From Bradyrhizobium diazoefficiens USDA 110 (GTDB lineage: Bacteria > Pseudomonadota > Alphaproteobacteria > Rhizobiales > Xanthobacteraceae): a stretch of DNA of 64,000 bases. The notes below the pieces were generated by a model that was not told where the DNA came from, did not search any database, and saw only the letters and a list, made by a program, of their open reading frames with translations. The DNA lies in the NCBI RefSeq assembly GCF_000011365.1, contig NC_004463.1, positions 186,001-250,000 on the forward strand, in the 5' to 3' direction. Below are positions 19,000-26,749 of the stretch, piece by piece (within the stretch, counting starts at the first letter, position 1; each line of letters starts with the position of its first letter). A program made the position numbers and the translations under genes.

Positions 19000-19848
19000 T
19001 CAGCTCTCCCCCGCCTTTTTCACCGCCTCCGCAAGACTCGCCTTCGCCGACCCCGGCTTGAGCGGCTGCTGCTGGCTTGCATGCGGGGCCCAGCCGGAGA
19101 GCCAGATGATGTCGAATGTCGCACGGATGCGGCCGTCGGAATCGGCAAAGCGTTCGGCATAGATTTCGGCCATGCGCAGCAGCGTCGCGCGCCGGCTCGG
19201 CGTGCGGCGGCGTTCGATCAATACATTGGCCGCGCCCATGCGCCTGATATCCTGCATCAGCGCGAAGGCATTGGCGTAGCGCACCACGACACGGTCGACG
19301 TCAGTGACCGGCAGCGCAAAGCCCGCGCGCTGCAACAGCGCGCCGATGTCGCGCAGATCGGCGAACGGCGCGACGCGCGGCGACACGCCGCCTTCGCATT
19401 CGGCTTCGGCGGCAGCAAAGGCCTGGCGCAGCTCGGTGAGGCTGTCGCCGCCGATCATCGCGGCCAGCAGCAAGCCATCCGGCTTCAACGCGCGCCGGAC
19501 CTGCGCCAGCACGCCCGGCAGGTCGTTGACGAATTGCAGCGCCAGTGCCGAGACGACGAGATCGAGGCTCTCGGGCGTGAAGGGCAGCTTCTCCTCGCCG
19601 GTTTCGCCAAGTGCAATCCGCTGAAGCGACGGCAGCCGCGCGCGCAGGACCGCGAGGCCTTCACCGGGCGTCCAGAGATCGGCCGGAGCGTGAAACTCCC
19701 GCATCACCGCGGCGAGCCGGTCGGACATGTCCTCGGTCACCCGATCGAGCAGGAAACTCACGGCGCCTTGCGCGTGCGCACGGCGTTGCCGCGCGTGCAG
19801 CAAGGCCCGATCGAACAGGGCGGGCGGGGTTTGCACGTTCTGAGCCAT
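19000..19848 (-). CDS. BioC/NDUFAF5-like class I methyltransferase-fold protein
   Basis: A protein of 282 residues beginning MAQNVQTPPALFDRALLHAR, which matches the N terminus of the NDUFAF5 (complex I assembly) branch. The segment LPFTPESLDLVVSALALQFV followed by RRALKPDGLLLAAMIGG is the post-I and motif III region. Motif I, usually DxGxGxG, reads DLWTPGEG, so SAM binding is not assured. The role could be complex I maturation or a lost-methyltransferase function. ATG 19848 is chosen because it begins the conserved part. It is divergent from comF. Confidence 0.75.
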   Translation of the reverse strand: MAQNVQTPPALFDRALLHARQRRAHAQGAVSFLLDRVTEDMSDRLAAVMREFHAPADLWTPGEGLAVLRARLPSLQRIALGETGEEKLPFTPESLDLVVSALALQFVNDLPGVLAQVRRALKPDGLLLAAMIGGDSLTELRQAFAAAEAECEGGVSPRVAPFADLRDIGALLQRAGFALPVTDVDRVVVRYANAFALMQDIRRMGAANVLIERRRTPSRRATLLRMAEIYAERFADSDGRIRATFDIIWLSGWAPHASQQQPLKPGSAKASLAEAVKKAGES

Positions 19849-19987
19849 GCCGCTGGTTACGCCGATCCAAGTCGTTCTGGCAACCGTGTCCCGGACGCAG
19901 TGCGGCACCAAGTGACGCGCCGCGCTGCGTCCGGGGCACGAGACCGAGCCGCTTGAGCGGATTGTCGCAGAGCGCTAGCCTTCCCAC

Positions 19988-20785
19988 ATGGAAGCCGACG
20001 CCGCCCCTTCCCGTTCGATCGCTACACCTCTGCGTGCCGCGTGGACGGCCGGCCGTCACGCGCTGGCGCGCGCGGCACGGCTCGCGCTCGACATTGCGCT
20101 GCCGACCTTGTGCGTGTCCTGCCGCGAGCCGGTGGATGGCGAGGGCGTGTGCGCGGCCTGCTGGGCGCGGCTGTCGTTCATCGAACGGCCCTATTGCCCG
20201 CGCCTCGGCATCCCCTTTGTCTACGATCCCGGCCCCGACATGCTGTCGATGGAGGCGATCGCGAGCCCGCCGGCCTACCAGCGCGCGCGAGCAGCGGTGC
20301 GCTATGACGACGTCGCGCGCACGCTGGTGCATGCGCTGAAATACCAGGACCGCACCGATCTGGCGCCGGCGATGGGCCGCTGGATGGCGCGCGCGGGCGG
20401 CGAGTTGCTCGCCGGCGCCGACATGCTGATCCCCGTTCCCCTGCACTGGCGACGGGCCTGGCGCCGCCGCTACAACCAGTCCGGGGCGCTGGCGCGGAGC
20501 ATCGAGCGGCAAAGCGGGGTGAAAGTGCGGGGCGAGCTGCTGCGCCGGGTGCGCGCCACCGAGCAGCAGATCGGCCTGTCGCGGGCCCAGCGCGCCACCA
20601 ATGTGCAGGGCGCATTCCAGGTATCTCCCGACCGTCAGGCCGAGGTGCAGGGCCGCCGCATCGTCCTGATCGACGACGTCCTGACGTCTGGGGCGACGCT
20701 GGATGCCTGCGCCCGTGCCTTGCTGCGTGCCAAAGCGGCCCAGGTGGACGTGCTGGTGTTTGCCCGGGTTGTGGAGGTCAGGTGA
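19988..20785 (+). CDS. comF: ComF family protein (double zinc ribbon and phosphoribosyltransferase fold)
   Basis: 265 residues. An N-terminal cysteine cluster, CVSC...CAAC...YCPRLG, forms the zinc-binding part. The C-terminal half has the PRPP-binding loop IVLIDDVLTSGATLDAC. ComF is linked to DNA uptake in naturally competent bacteria, but the protein is widespread in non-competent species and its reaction is not settled. RRYNQSGALARSI is the other conserved block. It leads a plus-strand run with grxC, a nitrilase-family gene and a DUF1178 gene. Confidence 0.88.
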   Translation: MEADAAPSRSIATPLRAAWTAGRHALARAARLALDIALPTLCVSCREPVDGEGVCAACWARLSFIERPYCPRLGIPFVYDPGPDMLSMEAIASPPAYQRARAAVRYDDVARTLVHALKYQDRTDLAPAMGRWMARAGGELLAGADMLIPVPLHWRRAWRRRYNQSGALARSIERQSGVKVRGELLRRVRATEQQIGLSRAQRATNVQGAFQVSPDRQAEVQGRRIVLIDDVLTSGATLDACARALLRAKAAQVDVLVFARVVEVR

Positions 20786-20814
20786 AGTCCCATATAATTC
20801 AATGAATTCATGAC

Positions 20815-21108
20815 ATGAGAGCGCCAGACAAGATGCCCGCCGCTGTCGAGATCTACACCAGACCAGGCTGCGGCTATTGCTCCGCGGCCAAATCGCTGCT
20901 GACCCGCAAGAAGGCGACCTTCACGGAATTCGACGTCGCCAGGAACCCGTCCTGGCGCGACGAGATGTACGACCGCGCCGGCGAGGGCTCGACCTTCCCG
21001 CAGATCTGGATCGGCGGTAGCCATGTCGGCGGCTGCGACGACCTCTACGCGCTCGACCGCGAGGGCAAGCTCGACGGCATGCTCGAAAGCGTGAAGGCTG
21101 AATCATGA
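20815..21108 (+). CDS. grxC: Glutaredoxin 3
   Basis: Dithiol glutaredoxin of 97 residues (91 if started at ATG 20833). The active site CGYC follows EIYTRPG, and the glutathione-binding blocks TFPQIWIGG and GGCDDLYAL are present. It reduces protein disulfides and mixed glutathione disulfides in the cytoplasm. Its stop overlaps the start of the nitrilase-family gene as ATGA, so glutaredoxin and a likely glutathione-repair enzyme are translated together. ATG 20833 places a shorter, more typical N terminus and is an equally good start. Confidence 0.94.
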   Translation: MRAPDKMPAAVEIYTRPGCGYCSAAKSLLTRKKATFTEFDVARNPSWRDEMYDRAGEGSTFPQIWIGGSHVGGCDDLYALDREGKLDGMLESVKAES

Positions 21109-21983
21109 GCGACAACAGGACCTTCACCGCCGCGATGGTGCAGATGCGCACCGGCCTGATGCCCGAGCCCAGCCTCGCGCAGGCCACCAGGCTGATCCGG
21201 CAGGCCGCGGCCAACGGCGCCGACTACGTGCAGACGCCCGAAGTCAGCAACATGATGCAGCTGAACCGCAAGGCGCTGTTCGAGCACCTCCAGAGCGAAG
21301 AGAACGACGCCTCGCTCAAGGCTTACCGCGCGCTCGCGGCGGAGCTGAAGATCCACATCCATGTCGGCTCGCTGGCATTGCGTTTCTCGGACGAAAAAGC
21401 GGTCAACCGCTCGTTCCTGATCGGGCCCGAGGGCAATGTGCTCGCGAGCTACGACAAGATCCACATGTTCGACATCGAGCTGCCGGACGGCGAGAGCTAT
21501 CGCGAATCCGCCAATTACCAGCCGGGCGAGACCGCCGTGATCTCCGACCTGCCCTGGGGCCGGGTCGGGCTGACGATCTGCTACGACGTGCGCTTCCCCG
21601 CGCTCTACCGCGCGCTGGCCGAGAGCGGCGCCTATTTCATCACGGTGCCGTCCGCCTTCACGCGCAAGACCGGTGAAGCGCACTGGCACGTGCTGCTGCG
21701 CGCACGCGCGATCGAGACCGGTTGTTTCGTGTTCGCCGCGGCGCAGGCCGGCCTGCACGAGAACAAGCGCGAGACCTATGGCCACTCGTTGATCATCGAT
21801 CCCTGGGGCGAGATCCTCGCGGAAGGTGACGTCGAGCCCGGCATTATCATGGCCACGATCGATCCCGCCAAGGTCGAGACCGCGCGCCGGGCGATCCCTT
21901 CGCTCCAGCACGGCCGCCGCTTCGGCGTCGCCGACCCCAAGGCCGGGCCGGATCATCTGCATCTGGTGCGGGGATCGGCATGA
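21105..21983 (+). CDS. Nitrilase-superfamily amidohydrolase, Nit1-like (deaminated glutathione amidase family)
   Basis: Carbon-nitrogen hydrolase of 292 residues. The Glu-Lys-Cys triad is visible: Glu in VQTPEVSN, Lys in YDKIHMFD and Cys in LTICYDVRFP. KIHMFDIELPDG and SAFTRKTGEAHWHVLLRARA are the Nit1 pattern, whose known members hydrolyse deaminated glutathione, a side product of transaminases. Overlap with grxC on one side and the DUF1178 gene on the other (both ATGA) supports a glutathione-related role. Substrate assignment rests on family and context. Confidence 0.88.
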   Translation: MSDNRTFTAAMVQMRTGLMPEPSLAQATRLIRQAAANGADYVQTPEVSNMMQLNRKALFEHLQSEENDASLKAYRALAAELKIHIHVGSLALRFSDEKAVNRSFLIGPEGNVLASYDKIHMFDIELPDGESYRESANYQPGETAVISDLPWGRVGLTICYDVRFPALYRALAESGAYFITVPSAFTRKTGEAHWHVLLRARAIETGCFVFAAAQAGLHENKRETYGHSLIIDPWGEILAEGDVEPGIIMATIDPAKVETARRAIPSLQHGRRFGVADPKAGPDHLHLVRGSA

Positions 21984-22462
21984 TTCGCTACGCGCTTCAC
22001 TGCGACCGCAACCACGCATTCGAAAGCTGGTTCCAGAGCTCGTCGGCCTACGATTCGCAGGTGAAGCGCAAGCTCGTGACCTGTCCGATCTGCGGCTCGG
22101 CCAAGGTCGAGAAGGCGATCATGGCGCCGCGCATCGTCGGCAAGAAGGGCCGCGGGCCGGCCACGCCTCCGCCGGAGCCCGCTTCAACACCCGTGCCCGA
22201 GGCTGCGCCGTCAGGACCGACCCCGCTGCTGATGGCGCAGGAGCGCGAGCTGCGCGCCAAGATCAAGGAGCTGCGCGACCACATCGTGAAGAACGCCGAC
22301 AATGTCGGCGAGCGCTTTGCGAACGAAGCCCGCGCGATGCACTACGGCGACAAGGAGCATCGGCCGATCTACGGCGAGGCCTCGCCCGACGAGGCCAAGT
22401 CGCTGATCGACGAAGGCATCGAAGTCTCGCCGCTGCCGACGCTGCCGGAAGACAGGAATTGA
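21980..22462 (+). CDS. DUF1178 family protein
   Basis: 160 residues of unknown function. The N terminus reads MIRYALHCDRNHAFESWFQS, then CPICGSAKVEKAIMAPR, giving a probable metal-binding Cys/His cluster (C8, then the CPIC pair). The middle is Pro/Ala-rich and the C-terminal half is charged and helical. It overlaps the Nit1-like gene by 4 nt and is the last gene of the run. The constant neighbourhood in alphaproteobacteria suggests a partner role with the nitrilase or glutaredoxin, but nothing in the sequence shows the reaction. Confidence 0.85.
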   Translation: MIRYALHCDRNHAFESWFQSSSAYDSQVKRKLVTCPICGSAKVEKAIMAPRIVGKKGRGPATPPPEPASTPVPEAAPSGPTPLLMAQERELRAKIKELRDHIVKNADNVGERFANEARAMHYGDKEHRPIYGEASPDEAKSLIDEGIEVSPLPTLPEDRN

Positions 22463-22471
22463 CGCGCGAAG

Positions 22472-22595
22472 CGCGTCATCCCGGGATGGTCCGAAGGACC
22501 AGACCTCAGATGCGCAATTGCGCATCGGGGGATCTCGAGATTCTCAGGAGCGCAATTGCGCTCCATAGTTCGCCCTTCGGGCGCCCCGGAATGAC
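22472..22595. repeat. Palindromic intergenic repeat, family A (copy 2, expanded)
   Basis: It begins CGTCATCCCGGGATGGTCCG and ends GGGCGCCCCGGAATGAC. Two inner perfect palindromes are present: TGCGCAATTGCGCA at 22511-22524 and GAGCGCAATTGCGCTC at 22548-22563, separated by GGGGATCTCGAGATTCTC. It is longer than the other family A copies because of these two insert-like palindromes. Confidence 0.7.
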
Positions 22596-22601
22596 AGTCA
22601 A

Positions 22602-23501
22602 CTACGCCCCCACCAACACCGCCACGCCGACCACGATCAGCGCGATGCCAAAGATCTCGCGTGGCGCGATCGGCTGCTTGAACGAGTAGTACGCCACGCC
22701 TTGTGCGAACAGCACCTCGATGAGGGCGAGCGTGCGGACATTCGCGGCCGCGGTCAGCGCGAACGCCAGGAACCAGAACTGCGAGGAGAAGGCGCCCATG
22801 AAGCCGGCGAACAGCGACGGCTTCCACAGGCCAAGGATCGCCTGCAGGATCTTGGGCGCGCGCCAAAGCAGGTAGATCGTCAGAATCAGAGTCTGCACGA
22901 ACAGGCCCAGCACCAGCGTGAAGGACGCCGCCGTTACGAAAGACACGTTCGGCACCGTGATGATGGCGCCGCGGAAGCCGACCGCGGACAGCGCGAACGC
23001 CGCGGCCGCCACAAGCCCCAGAATGGTCGGCTTCAGCTCGGCAAAGCTTTTCTCGCCGCCGGGCCGCAGCGCCGTGATGACGACGCCGATTGTCGCAACC
23101 ACGATCGCCAGTACCTTCAGCAAGGTGAGATGATCGCCGAGGAAGACGAAGCCGAAGATCGCGGTCTGGATCGCCTCGGTCTTGAGGTATGCCGTCGTCA
23201 CCACGAAGGAGCGATCGTTCATCGCCAGCAGCATCAACCCGGTGCCGACGATCTGGCTGAGCGCACCGAGCAGCAGCCACGGCCAGAATACCGACGGCGG
23301 CATGCCGAGATGATCGCCTGTCGCGACCAGCACGACGCCAAGAAACAGCAGCGAGAACGGGAAGCCGAACAGGAAGCGGATATTGGTCGCACCCCACGTC
23401 CCCAGCGGCTTCGTCAGCGACCGCTGCATCGCATTGCGCGCGACCTGCCCGAGCGCGGCAATGATGGTGAAGGGAATCCAGAGGCTGGTGATGGTGAGCA
23501 T
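22602..23501 (-). CDS. EamA/DMT-type transporter
   Basis: Integral membrane protein of 299 residues with about ten hydrophobic segments, in the two-repeat arrangement of drug/metabolite transporters. The stretch LKTEAIQTAIFGFVFLGDHL at the end of the first repeat and ALIEVLFAQGVAYYSFKQPI in the second are the EamA pattern. The substrate is unknown. The gene stands alone on the minus strand between two repeat elements. The C terminus is short and hydrophobic to the end. Confidence 0.85.
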   Translation of the reverse strand: MLTITSLWIPFTIIAALGQVARNAMQRSLTKPLGTWGATNIRFLFGFPFSLLFLGVVLVATGDHLGMPPSVFWPWLLLGALSQIVGTGLMLLAMNDRSFVVTTAYLKTEAIQTAIFGFVFLGDHLTLLKVLAIVVATIGVVITALRPGGEKSFAELKPTILGLVAAAAFALSAVGFRGAIITVPNVSFVTAASFTLVLGLFVQTLILTIYLLWRAPKILQAILGLWKPSLFAGFMGAFSSQFWFLAFALTAAANVRTLALIEVLFAQGVAYYSFKQPIAPREIFGIALIVVGVAVLVGA

Positions 23502-23617
23502 GGGGGTGGGTGGGGATGGTGTGGCAGGAGAGGATTTGCGGCCAACCTGCCGCTAGCGCTCAAGCAGGTCAATCACAGGGATGTCATGGGTGCGATGCTC
23601 TCGCTACAAACGCCGAT

Positions 23618-23738
23618 GTCGTCCCGGCGAAGGCCGGGACCCATAGCCACTGGATTTGGTTTGGCGAAGATTCGTGGTGACGAGCTCGCGCTGCAACTTC
23701 TCCCTGGGGGTATGGGTCCCGGCCTTCGCCGGGACGAC
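23618..23738. repeat. Palindromic intergenic repeat, family B (copy 4)
   Basis: The arms GTCGTCCCGGCGAAGGCCGG and CCGGCCTTCGCCGGGACGAC are perfect inverted complements about 80 nt apart. Each arm is also a hairpin with a GAA or TTC centre. The inner flanks read GACCCATAGCCACTGG on the left and GGTATGGGTC on the right. Confidence 0.75.
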
Positions 23739-23779
23739 ACCGTGGGTGTGGATGCAGCTAGGCCGCCACGAACAGCCCC

Positions 23780-24547
23780 TCACACCATCCCTTCCGCCAC
23801 CACCATGTAGTTCACGTCCATGTCGGAGGAGAGGGTCCACTTGTCGGCGAAGGGTGAGTAGACGACGCCGGTCTGCTCGGTGATGACGAGGCGGTTGTCG
23901 AGCAGGTATTTCGTCAGCTCGTCGGGGGTGACGAACTTGTTCCATTCGTGGGTGCCGCGCGGCAGCCAGCGCAGCACGTATTCGGCGCCGACGATGGCGA
24001 GAGCAAAGCTCTTCCAGTTCCGGTTCAGCGTCGAGACCACCATCAGCCCGTTGGGCTTGAGCATTGCGGCGCAGCGCTTCAGGAAGACGCCGACGTCGAC
24101 GACGTGCTCGACCACCTCCATCGCCAGCACGATGTCGAAGCGCTCGCGCGGGTCGATCTCCTCGACCGTGGTGCAGCGGTAGTCAATCGCAAGATGGCTC
24201 TTGTCGGCGTGCAGTTTTGCGGCCGCAATATTGCTCTGCGAGGGATCGACGCCGATGACCTGGGCCCCTAGCCGCGACAGCGGCTCGCAAAGCAGGCCGG
24301 CGCCGCAACCGATGTCGAGCACGCGCAGGCCGCCGAGGCAGTTGAGGCTGCGCACGTTGCGCTCGAACTTGCGGCAGGCGGCGTCGCGGATATAGCCGAG
24401 CCGCAACGGGTTGATCCGGTGCAGCGGCGCCATCTTGCCCTTGGGGTCCCACCACTCCGCGGAGAGTTTCGAGAATTTCGCGATCTCGGCGGCGTCGACG
24501 GTCGAGCCCGGCTGGGCAGTTGCGGAAGTATTTTGCTGCATGCTCAT
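23780..24547 (-). CDS. ubiG: Bifunctional ubiquinone O-methyltransferase UbiG
   Basis: SAM-dependent methyltransferase of 255 residues that catalyses both O-methylation steps of ubiquinone synthesis. Motif I is VLDIGCGAGLLCEPL. FSKLSAEWWDPKGKMAPLHR near the start and RGTHEWNKFVTPDEL near the end are UbiG hallmarks. It acts at the membrane with other Ubi proteins. It follows the PH-domain gene by 14 nt on the same strand, so the two probably share a transcript. Confidence 0.95.
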   Translation of the reverse strand: MSMQQNTSATAQPGSTVDAAEIAKFSKLSAEWWDPKGKMAPLHRINPLRLGYIRDAACRKFERNVRSLNCLGGLRVLDIGCGAGLLCEPLSRLGAQVIGVDPSQSNIAAAKLHADKSHLAIDYRCTTVEEIDPRERFDIVLAMEVVEHVVDVGVFLKRCAAMLKPNGLMVVSTLNRNWKSFALAIVGAEYVLRWLPRGTHEWNKFVTPDELTKYLLDNRLVITEQTGVVYSPFADKWTLSSDMDVNYMVVAEGMV

Positions 24548-24561
24548 GGTTACGCGCGGTC

Positions 24562-25029
24562 CTACCGCGTGGTGATCGAACTACGGAAGGCGAGCGGCGA
24601 GGCGATGGTCCTGATCGTCTCGATCCCCTCGCCGACACCGCGAATGGTCACGTCGCCGTAGTTGAGAATACGTCCAAGAATCGTCTGATCGACGTCGACG
24701 CTCTCGACCTTGTCCAGCGCCATCTCGAAGGTGCGGCGCTTGATGAACCCGGTCTTGTGCACAACCCTGAGGTTGGTGACGTCGGTCTCGGTGGTGAAGC
24801 GATGGAACCAGCCCTTCACGGTCCAGTACAGGGCGGCCAGCGCGACCAGGCCGGAGCCGAACAGGGACAGGATCATCACGCTGTAGATGTCGCTCTGCCG
24901 GGACAGGGCGAACAGGGCCAGGGCCACGATCCAGGCCACGATGGCCGGGAAATAGAAGATCCAGTGCGCATTGGTCGAATACAGCACCCGCTCGCCCGGT
25001 TGCAGGATCTCGTCGATGTAACGCGCCAT
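24562..25029 (-). CDS. PH (bPH2) domain membrane protein
   Basis: 155 residues. Two hydrophobic segments (about residues 25-45 and 50-70) precede a bacterial pleckstrin-homology domain with TTETDVTNLRVVHKTGFIKR and VESVDVDQTILGRILNYGDV, the typical bPH2 pattern. Such proteins sit in the inner membrane with the PH-like domain facing the cytoplasm; the function is not established. It is upstream of ubiG and divergent from lysC. Confidence 0.85.
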   Translation of the reverse strand: MARYIDEILQPGERVLYSTNAHWIFYFPAIVAWIVALALFALSRQSDIYSVMILSLFGSGLVALAALYWTVKGWFHRFTTETDVTNLRVVHKTGFIKRRTFEMALDKVESVDVDQTILGRILNYGDVTIRGVGEGIETIRTIASPLAFRSSITTR

Positions 25030-25204
25030 GATCTCGGTTAACCCATTACCCCCAGGCCAGACTTCAAGCCAGACCTCGAGCCTGCCCCCGCAGGAACCCG
25101 CTTGCCCCCGGCCCCGCCGCTATGTATACGCGCGGTCGGTGTCCGCGAGGCCCGTCCAGTGCGGGTCACCATACTGATCCTTATGAGGGAATGCACGCGT
25201 CGTC

Positions 25205-26461
25205 ATGAGCCGCCTCGTGATGAAATTCGGCGGCACATCCGTCGCCAACATCGAACGCATCCGCAACGTCGCACGCCATGTGAAGCGTGAGGTCGACGCC
25301 GGCCACGAAGTGGCCGTGGTCGTCTCGGCGATGTCGGGCAAAACCAACGAGCTGGTGGCCTGGTGCACCGAGGCCTCGCCGATGCACGATGCGCGCGAAT
25401 ACGACGCCGTCGTCGCCTCCGGCGAACAGGTGACCTCCGGCCTCCTCGCCATCGTGCTCCAGAGCATGGGCATCCAGGCCCGCTCCTGGCAGGGCTGGCA
25501 GATCCCGATCAAGACCAGCGACGCCCATGCCTCGGCCCGGATCGAGGACATCGACGGCAGCGAGATCATCAAGCGCTTTAGGGATCGCAAGGAAGTCGCC
25601 GTCATCGCCGGCTTCCAGGGCATCAACCCCGAGACCAACCGCATCACAACGCTCGGCCGCGGCGGCTCCGACACCTCGGCCGTGGCGGTCGCCGCCGCCG
25701 TCAAGGCCGACCGCTGCGACATCTACACCGACGTTGACGGGGTCTACACCACCGACCCGCGAATCGTGCCGAAGGCCAAGAGGCTCGGCAAGATCGCGTT
25801 CGAAGACATGCTGGAACTGGCCTCGCAGGGCGCGAAAGTGCTCCAGGTCCGCTCGGTGGAACTCGGCATGGTCCACAACATGCCGATCTTCGTCCGCTCG
25901 AGCTTCGACAAGCCCGAGGATATCGACCCGCATGCCAACCAGCCGCCCGGCACGCTGATCTGCAGCGAGGAGGAGATCATGGAAAGCCACGTCGTCACCG
26001 GCATCGCCTTTTCGAAGGACGAGGCCCAGATTTCGGTGCGCCAGATCGAGGACAAGCCGGGCGTCGCCGCGTCGATCTTCGGTCCGCTGGCGGATGCCAA
26101 CATCAACGTCGACATGATCGTGCAGGGCGTCTCCGAGGACGGCAAGACCACCGACCTCACCTTCACGGTGCCGGCCGCGGACTTCACCCGCGCCAGGGAT
26201 ACGATTACCGCCGCCAAGGGCAAGATCGGCTATGCCCGGCTCGATACCGCCACCGACGTCGCCAAGATATCGGTAATCGGCAGCGGGATGCGCAGCCACG
26301 CCGGCGTCGCCGCCCAGGCGTTCTCGGCCCTCGCCGGACGGAATATCAACATCCGGGCCATTACAACCTCCGAGATCAAATTCTCGGTATTGATCGACAC
26401 CGCCTATACCGAGCTTGCGGTGCGGACCCTGCATACGCTCTACGGCCTCGATCAGGCTTAG
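25205..26461 (+). CDS. lysC: Aspartate kinase
   Basis: 418 residues. It catalyses ATP-dependent phosphorylation of aspartate, the first step toward lysine, threonine, methionine and diaminopimelate. The N terminus has KFGGTSVANI, the kinase core has TLGRGGSDTSAVAVAAA and DVDGVYTTDPR, and two ACT domains fill residues about 265-415 (KPGVAASIFGPLADANINVD and RSHAGVAAQAFSALAGRNIN). This is the feedback-regulated monofunctional type. Start ATG 25205 places the conserved Lys at residue 5. A strong hairpin follows the stop. Confidence 0.97.
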   Translation: MSRLVMKFGGTSVANIERIRNVARHVKREVDAGHEVAVVVSAMSGKTNELVAWCTEASPMHDAREYDAVVASGEQVTSGLLAIVLQSMGIQARSWQGWQIPIKTSDAHASARIEDIDGSEIIKRFRDRKEVAVIAGFQGINPETNRITTLGRGGSDTSAVAVAAAVKADRCDIYTDVDGVYTTDPRIVPKAKRLGKIAFEDMLELASQGAKVLQVRSVELGMVHNMPIFVRSSFDKPEDIDPHANQPPGTLICSEEEIMESHVVTGIAFSKDEAQISVRQIEDKPGVAASIFGPLADANINVDMIVQGVSEDGKTTDLTFTVPAADFTRARDTITAAKGKIGYARLDTATDVAKISVIGSGMRSHAGVAAQAFSALAGRNINIRAITTSEIKFSVLIDTAYTELAVRTLHTLYGLDQA

Positions 26462-26490
26462 GCTAATTTTCTCTTAGCGGTCGCAGCAAA

Positions 26491-26541
26491 CGCGAAGGTG
26501 TACACACCTTCGCGTCTGGCAGGCGTTTTGCTTGGCAAAAC
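26491..26541 (+). terminator. Two adjacent hairpins after lysC
   Basis: The first hairpin has perfect 10-bp arms CGCGAAGGTG and CACCTTCGCG with a TACA loop (26491-26514). The second has arms GTTTTGC and GCAAAAC with a TTG loop (26525-26541). They begin 30 nt after the lysC stop and probably end its transcript; the T-rich arm of the second may act as the release region. The rest of the gap to ptsP holds no gene. Confidence 0.55.
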
Positions 26542-26749
26542 AAGCCCCAATTCGCTATACGGCGAACAGGGTGGGCTGCCACATACTGTGCCCCAGTTGA
26601 GGCGGTGCTGATTCGGCTCAGGCGCCAAATCTGAAGAAGATTTGGACCCGGGCCGGCGCCGGATGAGCAAATTCGTTGTTTTTCTGGATTTTCGGGCGAG
26701 CCGCCGGGACCCCCTTTCGGGCCCGGCTGACGGAGGAGACTGAGGGTAC

